A DNA stretch of 64,000 nucleotides from Beijerinckia indica subsp. indica ATCC 9039 (GTDB lineage: Bacteria; Pseudomonadota; Alphaproteobacteria; Rhizobiales; Beijerinckiaceae): assembly GCF_000019845.1 (NCBI RefSeq), contig NC_010581.1:1307501-1371500 (forward strand). The letters run 5' to 3'. Below are positions 1-6,774 of the stretch, piece after piece. Both the position numbers and the translations under genes were made by a program. Position 1 is the first letter of the stretch, and each line of letters begins with the position of its first letter. The notes below the pieces were generated by a model, which saw only the letters and a program-made list of their open reading frames with translations, ran no database searches and was not told the origin of the DNA.

Positions 1-72
1 CAGGGCTGATTTTCTTTAAAGCTGGCTTCTTCCGCGCCCTGATCCAAGGGCTTGCTGGCTCTCTCTGAACGC

Positions 73-420
73 TTAAATCGTCTGCGTTCCCCGCCCAGCC
101 CGCGCGGCTTCCAATTCCTCGACCCAGGTGGCGACTGTATCGATCAGCCGAATCGCACCCGGCATGCGGCCATAGGCATCCGCCTGCGCTTCATTCGTCG
201 GCTCGAGGGTCCGCCACCATTCGATCAACTGCCGAATCAAGGACTTGGGCGTGATCTTTTCCGGCTGGACGCCTGGAAAACCATTGAGTCCAAAAGCCTG
301 TTCAACGTCGCTGAGGCAGGAAAGAATATAGGCTTTGTCTGTCTCGCTGAAGGGCAGGGGGCCATCGGGCGCACGCTGGACCATGCGGATTTCGCTAAGT
401 TCGGGAATATAGTCTTTCAT
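73..420 (-). CDS. Hypothetical protein, 115 aa
   Basis: I do not recognise this protein. It is a small soluble acidic protein with no signal peptide or membrane segment. Tryptophans cluster near residues 68-69 (IEWWRTLEP) and near residue 98, and the C-terminal half looks helical. It starts with ATG and lies 86 bases downstream of another unknown gene on the same strand, so the two may be co-transcribed. The reading frame is open over its full length and has the codon bias of neighbouring genes, with G/C in third positions. The opposite-strand frame over the same bases gives an Arg/Pro-rich, unlikely protein. Function is unknown. Confidence 0.6.
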   Translation of the reverse strand: MKDYIPELSEIRMVQRAPDGPLPFSETDKAYILSCLSDVEQAFGLNGFPGVQPEKITPKSLIRQLIEWWRTLEPTNEAQADAYGRMPGAIRLIDTVATWVEELEAARAGRGTQTI

Positions 421-506
421 CGCTCTGTCGTCGTCTCTCCACTCATGCCGAGCATCAGATCCAAGAAGGGGTGATGTTTCTTGGACCTGATATTCAACTT
501 AAGGTT

Positions 507-1085
507 CTAGCGGCCTTCATCACGCCGCCGTGCGGCCTGCCATTCTTCGAGGCGGTCCGCACCGGTGATGAGATCGGCGGCCTTTTTGCGCATCCGGCGA
601 ATCAATTCGGAAAAAATCGGATCATGGGCGGTGAGGCTTTCGGCATTGGCCTGCCGCCATTCCGTCACGCGTCCGGCCCCGAGACCGGTCTCCTCAGCCA
701 GCTTTTGAGGCCAATCGCTGCCGTAAAGCCGTTCTGCCGCCTCGGTGAGATGAGCAAAGGGTGGCTGCTCGCCGGCAAAGTGGCGCGCCTCGGCCTCAGC
801 CAGTTCCTGAGTCGCGTCGGCGAGACGGGTGATTTCCGGCAAAACGGCCCGCATTGCCTCGGCGCCGCTGAAAGGCACCAGCCAGCAGCGCTTGTCCGGC
901 CGCCATTTGGCTTTCGGCACCCAGCGCAACAGTCGGTTCAAAGCCTCGCTATAGCCCGTGGCGATGATGATTCCGTCTGGGCCAATCGAGATCCAGGGAG
1001 AGGGTGGAAAGGGATTGGCCATCAGAGCCGCGTGGGCCTTGGCCTCGCTGTCTCGAATCGCCTCGGGATCTTTTGATGTCGGCAT
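507..1085 (-). CDS. Hypothetical protein, 192 aa, with a HARP-like segment
   Basis: No family is recognised with confidence. Residues about 33-75 read as a short beta-rich unit: a predicted strand (WISIGPDGIIIATGY), then a helix, then the segment WRPDKRCWLVPF. This resembles the 'calculate, then W-x-P-x-x-x-x-W' pattern of HARP/SMARCAL1-type modules, but the likeness is only by eye. The C-terminal third is charged and helical, contains WRQANAE and ends in an Arg-rich tail. There is no signal peptide or membrane segment. The start is ATG, and the next gene on the strand (73-420) begins 86 bases after the stop. A role in nucleic-acid binding is speculation. Confidence 0.6.
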   Translation of the reverse strand: MPTSKDPEAIRDSEAKAHAALMANPFPPSPWISIGPDGIIIATGYSEALNRLLRWVPKAKWRPDKRCWLVPFSGAEAMRAVLPEITRLADATQELAEAEARHFAGEQPPFAHLTEAAERLYGSDWPQKLAEETGLGAGRVTEWRQANAESLTAHDPIFSELIRRMRKKAADLITGADRLEEWQAARRRDEGR

Positions 1086-1250
1086 GGGGATCGGGCTTTG
1101 TTCTTTTTCACGCGAATACTATGGGGCGTCGGTGAAACGCCGTCAAAGTTTCTTGATGGCAAGCAAGGCTCTGGCCGCAAGCTCGTTCTTCCGCGCATCC
1201 TTTGGTGAAAATGAGGGGATTCATGCTAAGAGAAAGGCTGGAGACGCATC

Positions 1251-1991
1251 ATGACGCAGAAACAATCCGTAACCGCCGCCTTGCTCGTCATCGGCGATGA
1301 AATCCTCTCGGGCCGGACCAAGGATCAGAATATCGGCTTCACTGCTGAATTTCTGACCAAGATCGGAATCGATCTTGCCGAGGTGCGCGTCGTTCCCGAT
1401 ATCCAGAAGGAGATCGTCGCCGCGCTCAACGCCTTGCGCGTGCGTTATGATTATGTCTTCACGACTGGCGGTATCGGCCCCACGCATGACGACATCACGG
1501 CGGATGCCGTGGCGGCCGCGCTGGGTCTCGAACTGATCGAGGATCCGCGCGCGATTGCGCTTCTTCTCGAAATCATCAAGCCGGAAAATCTCAATGAGGC
1601 GCGCCGGCGGATGGCGCGGATTCCGCGTGGCGCGGACCTGATTGAAAATCCGATCTCCAAGGCGCCGGGGTTCTGGATTCAGAATGTCATCGTCATGGCC
1701 GGTGTGCCCTCAATCATGCAAGCCATGCTGAATGCGGTGGCTCCGAAATTATCGACCGGGGCGCCGATGATCGCGGAAACGATTGTGGCGGGGAATGTGC
1801 CGGAAGGGACTTATGCCGCCGATCTCGCAAGGCTCGCCAGCGATCATAGCCAACTTTCAATTGGCTCCTATCCTCATGTGGTTGATGGTAAATTTCATAA
1901 TCAGATCGTTGTGCGCGGCAAGGATGCGGAGCTGGTCGGCCAGGTTGTCGAAAAGGTCCGCGCGATGATTACACGCCTTTCCGCAGGCTGA
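1251..1991 (+). CDS. Molybdopterin-binding (MoCF/CinA N-terminal type) domain protein
   Basis: This 246-aa protein belongs to the MoaB/MogA/CinA N-terminal superfamily. The signature motifs are VIGDEILSGRTKDQN near the N-terminus and TTGGIGPTHDDIT about 70 residues later, which form the nucleotide/pterin-binding loops of this fold. It lacks the C-terminal nicotinamide-nucleotide amidase domain of full CinA, so it matches the short 'competence/damage-inducible protein A-like' proteins common in Alphaproteobacteria. Their exact substrate is not established. The start is ATG, and gpt begins 10 bases after the stop, so the two genes are probably co-transcribed. Family assignment is firm, but the biochemical role is not. 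Confidence 0.88.
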   Translation: MTQKQSVTAALLVIGDEILSGRTKDQNIGFTAEFLTKIGIDLAEVRVVPDIQKEIVAALNALRVRYDYVFTTGGIGPTHDDITADAVAAALGLELIEDPRAIALLLEIIKPENLNEARRRMARIPRGADLIENPISKAPGFWIQNVIVMAGVPSIMQAMLNAVAPKLSTGAPMIAETIVAGNVPEGTYAADLARLASDHSQLSIGSYPHVVDGKFHNQIVVRGKDAELVGQVVEKVRAMITRLSAG

Positions 1992-2001
1992 CGCCCACAC
2001 C

Positions 2002-2481
2002 ATGAGTCAGAAAAATTATCAAGTGTCCTGGGATCAGTTCCATCGCGACGCCAGGACGCTCGCCCGGCGTTTGATGGATCTTGGACCTTTCCGTGGCATG
2101 GCCGCCGTGACGCGCGGCGGTCTTGTGCCGGCGGCGATCGTCGCGCGTGAACTTAATCTGCGCCTGATTGATACATTTTGCGTGGCGAGCTATGGCGCCG
2201 ATAATGATCTCGCGCAGACCAAGATCCTGAAAAGGATCACGGCTGAACTTGCAGGAGAAGAGGGCCAAGGGCTTCTCGTCATCGACGATCTTGTCGATAC
2301 CGGCACCACGGCGCGGCTCATCAGAGAACAATTGCCGAAGGCGCATATAGCGACACTCTATGCCAAACCGATGGGTCTGCCGCTCGTCGACACGTTTGTC
2401 ATGGAAGTCGCACAGGAAACCTGGATCGATTTTCCGTGGGATCTCGGATTGGATTTTCAGGCGCCCCTGGTGCCGCGGTAA
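2002..2481 (+). CDS. gpt: Xanthine phosphoribosyltransferase
   Basis: This 159-aa type I phosphoribosyltransferase would convert xanthine or guanine plus PRPP to the nucleotide in cytosolic purine salvage. The PRPP loop is clear (LLVIDDLVDTGTTARLI, about residues 89-105), and an N-terminal TRGGLVPAAIVA segment forms the PP-binding loop. The C-terminal segment WIDFPWD is typical of the Gpt family. Length matches the E. coli enzyme (about 152 aa). It follows the MoCF-domain gene by 10 bases. The 3' side leads into a dispersed repeat and then the tRNA-Leu gene. Confidence 0.92.
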   Translation: MSQKNYQVSWDQFHRDARTLARRLMDLGPFRGMAAVTRGGLVPAAIVARELNLRLIDTFCVASYGADNDLAQTKILKRITAELAGEEGQGLLVIDDLVDTGTTARLIREQLPKAHIATLYAKPMGLPLVDTFVMEVAQETWIDFPWDLGLDFQAPLVPR

Positions 2482-2606
2482 TTTTGACACATGCTTCGCC
2501 AAGGCTTGATCATGTAGAGAGTAATGGCATTTCCCCTGGCGGCATTTTGTTCTAAGCAGAGTGCAGTTATTCCGGCTTTGGCGAGTCACAGGCTTGCTGG
2601 CCGATC

Positions 2607-2724
2607 TTATACCAACGGTCATGATCAATGGCCGTTGGACCACTCTTGAATTTTCGCTCTCGCTTTGAAAAAGCGAAAATTCAAGAAAGGAACCAAAGGC
2701 CGTTCTTCATGGCCTTTGGTACTA
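2607..2724 (+). repeat. Family A dispersed stem-loop repeat, copy A1
   Basis: This 118-bp intergenic element contains three consecutive hairpins. Hairpin 1 pairs CCAACGGTCAT with ATGGCCGTTGG. Hairpin 2 pairs CTTGAATTTTCGCT with AGCGAAAATTCAAG. Hairpin 3 pairs CCAAAGGCCGT with ATGGCCTTTGG. The ends read TTATACC and GGTACTA, a weak terminal inverted repeat. Related copies lie at 25446-25565, 52088-52203 (inverted) and 60027-60141, with a fragment at 53279-53318. This copy ends two bases before the first base of tRNA-Leu. It may be a REP/BIME- or MITE-like element; no mobilising enzyme is in the window. Confidence 0.85.
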
Positions 2725-2725
2725 T

Positions 2726-3066
2726 GCGGACGTGGCGAAACCGGTAGACGCAGCAGACTTCATTGGAGTGCCCGTGGGGAAATCCACGGAGTAGAACCGC
2801 CCAAATTCGGGGAAAGCTAACGGCGCAAGCCCAGGCCAATCCCGAGCCAAGCCTCTTTGAGACCCAAAGGTCGCTCCGCGCGAATCTTGGTATAAGGGGA
2901 AGGTGTAGAGACTAGACGGGGGGCGCCTAAGGTCGAAAGACTACGGCGAAGGGATAGTCCAGACCACGAACGTCAGGCTTTTGCCTGAGTGGCGGCGAAA
3001 GCCGAAGTGGTACGAAAATCTGCTTCTTGAATAAGAGTGCGGGTTCGAGTCCCGCCGTCCGCACCA
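2726..3066 (+). tRNA. tRNA-Leu(UAA), interrupted by a group I intron, CCA encoded
   Basis: The 5' exon is 2726-2760 and the 3' exon 3015-3066. Joined, they give a class II tRNA. The acceptor stem is GCGGACG with CGTCCGC, and the D arm contains GGCGAAACCGGTAGACGC. The anticodon stem is GCAGA with TCTGC around the loop CTTAAAA (anticodon TAA). A long variable arm (TCTT-GAAT-AAGA) and the T arm GCGGG-TTCGAGT-CCCGC follow. The discriminator is A and CCA is encoded. The intron interrupts the anticodon after its first base (U34), the same place as the cyanobacterial and plastid tRNA-Leu(UAA) intron. Class II arm, anticodon and splice-site rules all agree, so the identification is strong. Confidence 0.95.
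2761..3014 (+). ncRNA. Group I self-splicing intron (IC3-like) in tRNA-Leu(UAA)
   Basis: This 254-nt intron has the group I hallmarks. The 5' exon ends in U (2760), which forms a U-G wobble with 2766 in a short P1 (2757-2760 with 2766-2769). The last intron base is G (3014). P2 is 2772-2777 with 2784-2789. P4 is CGGG 2808-2811 with CCCG 2841-2844, and P5a is a GGC-GCAA-GCC hairpin at 2822-2831. P7 is GACTA 2910-2914 with TAGTC 2955-2959. P8 is CGCC 2924-2927 with GGCG 2945-2948, enclosing a GAAA-capped helix. The P9 region (2964-3010) has a second GAAA-capped hairpin. No homing endonuclease is encoded. The core resembles my memory of cyanobacterial tRNA-Leu introns. Confidence 0.92.
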
Positions 3067-3182
3067 AAGATTGTGCGAAGAAATCCTGCAATGAAGGTTC
3101 GGGATTAAATTCTGAAATTATTGAGATAAAAAACTTAGGGCGACGGATGGGCAGGGCCTATCCGGCGCTAAAAAATTGTGGT

Positions 3183-3599
3183 TCAATTATCTTTATAAAC
3201 GCGTTCCCGCTTTTCGTGGCGTTCCTGAGCCTCGACTGAAAGGGTGGCGATTGGCCGTGCATCCAGTCTCTTCAAGGCAATGGGCTCGCCTGTTTCTTCG
3301 CAATAGCCATAAGTTCCGTCCTCGATTCGAGTCAGGGCGGAATCGATCTTGGAAATGAGTTTGCGTTGACGATCACGAGCCCGCAATTCTATGGCCCGAT
3401 CCGTTTCGGATGAGGCCCGGTCGGCGAGATCGGGATGGTTTTCGTTTTCATTTTGGAGGACAACCAGCGTATCGCGGCTTTCTTTGAGAATATCCTCCTT
3501 CCATAGGAGGAGTTTTCGCCGGAAATATTCTCGCTGGCGGTCATTCATAAACGGTTCGTCATCCGACGGCGTGTAACCGTCGATCAGGTCGGCAGGCAC
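3183..3599 (-). CDS. dksA: DksA-type RNA polymerase-binding transcription factor, single-cysteine form
   Basis: DksA binds the secondary channel of RNA polymerase and, with ppGpp, adjusts stable-RNA and amino-acid promoters. The coiled-coil tip motif DLADRAS (acidic residues 57 and 60) and the C-terminal zinc-finger fold are present. Only the first of four zinc cysteines remains (Cys100); the other positions are Thr103, Ser121 and Ala124. This is the pattern known for several alphaproteobacterial DksA proteins that work without zinc. I chose the GTG start at 3599 (138 aa) because AGGGAG lies about 9 bases upstream and the length fits the family. The frame stays open upstream to 3701, but that part is unlike DksA. 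Confidence 0.9.
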   Translation of the reverse strand: MPADLIDGYTPSDDEPFMNDRQREYFRRKLLLWKEDILKESRDTLVVLQNENENHPDLADRASSETDRAIELRARDRQRKLISKIDSALTRIEDGTYGYCEETGEPIALKRLDARPIATLSVEAQERHEKRERVYKDN

Positions 3600-3767
3600 G
3601 GAACGAGTCTCCCTCAACCAGAAACGCGTCCTTATACCTTTTTGTAGGGGAAGAGACAATCTCCCCTGCCGTTCTGCGCATATTTCCCCACAGGGGAACA
3701 TCGGTACTGGGCCCGAAATTCTTATAAAGTCAAATATATAGATATTTTCAGCGCGATCTCAGAGCCT

Positions 3768-3793
3768 CCCCCGTACGCGCAAACGCACGGGGG
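3768..3793 (-). terminator. Hairpin downstream of icd
   Basis: A 7-bp perfect stem (CCCCCGT with ACGGGGG) lies 12 bases past the icd stop codon. The 12-base loop can partly pair further. There is no U-run on the icd strand, so it may be an RNA-stabilising hairpin and not a strong intrinsic terminator. Confidence 0.45.
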
Positions 3794-3804
3794 AAGAGAA
3801 TAAT

Positions 3805-5022
3805 TTACGCGGTGGCCATGGCCTTTTTCAGGTTTTCATCGATCTTGTCGAGGAAACCGGTGGTGGAAAGCCAGCTCTGTTGGGAACCGACGAGCAAAGC
3901 CAGATCCTTGGTCATGAAGCCGCCCTCGACCGTGTCGACGCAGACCTTTTCGAGGGTCGAGGCGAATTTGGCGAGCTTTTCATTGTCGTCGAGCTTGGCG
4001 CGATGGGCAAGACCACGCGTCCAGGCGAAGATCGAGGCGATCGAATTGGTCGAGGTCTCGTGGCCCTTCTGATGTTCGCGATAATGGCGGGTCACCGTGC
4101 CATGCGCCGCTTCCGCCTCGACGGTCTTGCCGTCCGGCGTCATCAGAACCGAGGTCATGAGGCCGAGTGAACCAAAGCCCTGGGCCACGGAATCGGACTG
4201 GACGTCGCCATCATAGTTCTTACAGGCCCAGACATAGCCGCCGGACCATTTGAGCGACGAAGCGACCATATCGTCGATGAGGCGATGCTCGTAGATGATC
4301 TTGGCTTCGGCGAATTTGTCCTTGAATTCCGTCTCGTAGACTTCCTGGAAGAGATCCTTGAAACGCCCGTCATAGGCCTTCAAAATCGTGTTCTTGGTGG
4401 AGAGATAGACGGGATATTTGCGGTTGAGGCCGTAATTCAGCGAGGCGCGCGCGAAATCGCGGATTGAATCATCGAGATTATACATGGCCAGGGCCACGCC
4501 GGATCCCGGATAGTGGAAGATTTCCTTCTCGATGACCTGACCGTCGTCGCCCACGAATTTAATGGTGAGCGTGCCCTTGCCCGGCACCTTGAAATCGGTG
4601 GCCTTATATTGGTCGCCAAAGGCGTGACGGCCGACGATGATGGGCTGTGTCCAGCCGGGCACAAGGCGCGGCACGTTTTTGCAGATGATCGGCTCCCGGA
4701 AGATCACGCCGCCGAGAATATTGCGGATCGTGCCGTTCGGGGACTTCCACATTTCGTGGAGATTGAATTCCTTAACGCGAGCCTCGTCAGGGGTGATCGT
4801 GGCGCATTTCACGCCGACACCATGTTTTTTAATGGCATTGGCGGAATCGACCGTGACTTGATCCTTGGTCTTGTCACGATTTTCGACGGAAAGATCGTAA
4901 TATTCCAGATTGATGTCGAGATAGGGATGGATCAGCTTATCACGAATATAATGCCAGATGATCCGTGTCATCTCATCGCCATCGAGCTCAACGACAGGAT
5001 TGGCGACCTTGATCTTTTCCAT
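3805..5022 (-). CDS. icd: NADP-dependent isocitrate dehydrogenase
   Basis: This 405-aa enzyme of the TCA cycle would oxidise isocitrate to 2-oxoglutarate with NADP+. It belongs to the eukaryote-like homodimeric subfamily usual in Rhizobiales, as shown by the opening ...[14 protein letters not shown], the substrate segment [13 protein letters not shown] and the downstream [19 protein letters not shown] near the cofactor site. Length and motifs are intact. The ATG start is preceded by AAGGG at about 7 bases. The gene is monocistronic: a hairpin follows it, and a 370-base spacer separates it from the upstream gene on the same strand. Product assignment is secure. Confidence 0.96.
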   Translation of the reverse strand: MEKIKVANPVVELDGDEMTRIIWHYIRDKLIHPYLDINLEYYDLSVENRDKTKDQVTVDSANAIKKHGVGVKCATITPDEARVKEFNLHEMWKSPNGTIRNILGGVIFREPIICKNVPRLVPGWTQPIIVGRHAFGDQYKATDFKVPGKGTLTIKFVGDDGQVIEKEIFHYPGSGVALAMYNLDDSIRDFARASLNYGLNRKYPVYLSTKNTILKAYDGRFKDLFQEVYETEFKDKFAEAKIIYEHRLIDDMVASSLKWSGGYVWACKNYDGDVQSDSVAQGFGSLGLMTSVLMTPDGKTVEAEAAHGTVTRHYREHQKGHETSTNSIASIFAWTRGLAHRAKLDDNEKLAKFASTLEKVCVDTVEGGFMTKDLALLVGSQQSWLSTTGFLDKIDENLKKAMATA

Positions 5023-5392
5023 GGAATACCCTTTGCGGATAGGCGGTTACGGCAATGACACGTTTTACGGTTGCACGGTCTCATGGCCTGGGACGAGCAT
5101 ACGCAAAGACGACGTTTCGGATGGGGAGCATCAAAACGGCCTCTGGCTCGAGCTCGTGCTTCAAGTCGTGAGGCGGAATGCGTCGAGGTTGTCGTTAGCA
5201 AGGCAGAGGAAAGAGGGCAATCGCCTAATAGACAGGGGGCTTCATCGGCGCAGTGGGGCGCGGGAGATCTTGTTGAAGAGACAAGAAATCACGGGTGGGT
5301 TCACGTGAATTTGCAACACTGATCCGTGAACGGCGCATTGCAATGGGCGCCGTGCGTCGCGGGTGAGCCTGCACGAAAGGGCGCCCTAAAGC
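5023..5392. other. Intergenic spacer, no gene recognised
   Basis: This 370-base spacer lies between the start of icd and the stop of the metallophosphatase gene, both on the minus strand. Short frames here have no family features and poor codon use. A small inverted repeat (CGGCGC with GCGCCG, 5331-5352) follows the metallophosphatase gene and may end its transcript. The icd promoter must lie in the left half, but no confident -35/-10 pair was picked. Confidence 0.5.
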
Positions 5393-6154
5393 TCACCGCG
5401 ACTGCTGAATAAAAGTTTGTTGATCCTTTTCGAGGACGAGGCAGGTCAGCTTCCCGGTGGCATAAGCGCCCGTATCGATATTGATCCGATTGGGATGAAT
5501 CGTGGTCTCGAGAACCGGGGTGTGGCCATGAACGATCATCTTGCCAAAACTCCCCTCATGGTGAAGAAAGTCGCCGCGAATCCAAAGAAGATCATCGGGA
5601 GATTGCTTGTCCAGGGGAACCCCGGGGCGCACGCCGGCGTGGACAAAGAAATAATCGCCGCAGGTAAAGCTGAGCGGCAAATTCGCGAAAAAGTGCTTAT
5701 GAGAGTCTGGAAGTTTCTCCCTAAGCTCTTGCGAGAGCCTGGCTTGCTCCTCGGGTTTGGGATTGAGGCTTGGGTGTAAGCCATAGGATAGCAGCGTTGG
5801 CAAAGCGCCATATTGCGCCCAATGATGGAGGATCTCCGGCTCCTCGATGAAATCAACCAAACAGGTCTCGTGATTGCCTTTAAGGCAGACCACCGAATGG
5901 GTTTGCGAGCGGGCGATGAGCCGATCGATCACCCCCGCGGAATTCGGACCCCGGTCGATATAATCACCAAGGAAAACGTGCTGGGCCTGTTCAATTGGGT
6001 GTCGCGCGAGATCGGCATCGATCCAGGCAAAAAGTGCATCGAGCAGATCGCTGCGGCCATGAATATCGCCGACTGCATAGATGCGTGTACCGTTTGGCAC
6101 ACAGGCTTTCGGGGGAGGCGGCGGCGGAGACCGAAACAGGCGCATCTTATACAT
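5393..6154 (-). CDS. Calcineurin-like metallophosphoesterase (serine/threonine phosphatase type)
   Basis: This 253-aa protein carries the full di-metal phosphatase signature: GDIHG near residue 33, GDYIDRG near 65, GNHE near 96, and later histidines in FFVHAGVRPG and IVHGHTP. This motif set is typical of bacterial PP1-like phosphatases (PrpA/PrpB) and some diadenosine-tetraphosphate hydrolases. The substrate could be phosphoproteins or Ap4A; the sequence does not decide. The N-terminus has a short proline run (PPPPPP) and no signal peptide, so it should be cytosolic. The gene stands alone, with long spacers on both sides. Confidence 0.88.
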   Translation of the reverse strand: MYKMRLFRSPPPPPPKACVPNGTRIYAVGDIHGRSDLLDALFAWIDADLARHPIEQAQHVFLGDYIDRGPNSAGVIDRLIARSQTHSVVCLKGNHETCLVDFIEEPEILHHWAQYGALPTLLSYGLHPSLNPKPEEQARLSQELREKLPDSHKHFFANLPLSFTCGDYFFVHAGVRPGVPLDKQSPDDLLWIRGDFLHHEGSFGKMIVHGHTPVLETTIHPNRINIDTGAYATGKLTCLVLEKDQQTFIQQSR

Positions 6155-6774
6155 GTGGAAAAACCGGGCTGCTTTTCAATATCCTCGGACGGTGGTTTTC
6201 GGACCTCGCCAGAATGGGATGAACGACAAGCCGCTCTATATTGATGTGTCGATCATGGCGTTTCCGTCAAGGTAAGAATAAGTTTTTGCTGTGGCGCGGT
6301 GCCTAGAAGAAGTTTCTACATTGATGATAATGGGTTTGGGCGTCAATAAATTGCGTTGAACTAGCACAGAAACATTTTACGTGATCCATGAGGTGGATTT
6401 TATCTTTGATAACCATAAAAAGCTACATCATGAAGTTTGGCGGTTTGCCCAGGCTGATGAAGCATTTACCCGAAATAGGCTTGCTTTGTGAATATTAAAA
6501 TAAGTTAATTCAATATATTATGGAATTTTCGTGGTTCGAGGAATTGTGAAAAGGCTTTAAGGGACGAAAGCGGCCGGCCAAGCCATGATGAAGGAGAAGC
6601 CTTCACAAAAGCGCGCAACATTTGGCAGGCTGGGCTTTGAACCTTCAAGTCCCTGCTAAACCAGACGGGTCAGCCTCCTGGCATGACATTTCTCACCGCA
6701 TGAAATTGAGGCGCGCGTCGGTTCTTCAGGCGGAAAAATGAGGAGAGGAAAACGCTCTTCCCCGGCTGACGGTC
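6155..6774. other. 620-base intergenic region, partly AT-rich
   Basis: No credible gene is seen between the metallophosphatase start and the end of the tyrosine-kinase gene. Bases about 6300-6540 are clearly richer in A/T than the surroundings, while 6550-6770 returns to normal composition. Neither repeat family A nor B occurs here. The AT-rich patch could hold the metallophosphatase promoter or be remnant DNA; I see no structure to decide. Confidence 0.4.

Noticed and set aside
2726..3066. First reading as a tmRNA, because a tRNA-like end is joined to a long structured insert
   Set aside because: Both halves join to one class II tRNA-Leu with anticodon TAA. The insert has group I core helices and lacks a tag-peptide frame ending in Ala-Ala.
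3027..3239. Short plus-strand frame running out of the tRNA 3' exon
   Set aside because: Its beginning is tRNA sequence and the rest overlaps dksA in antisense.
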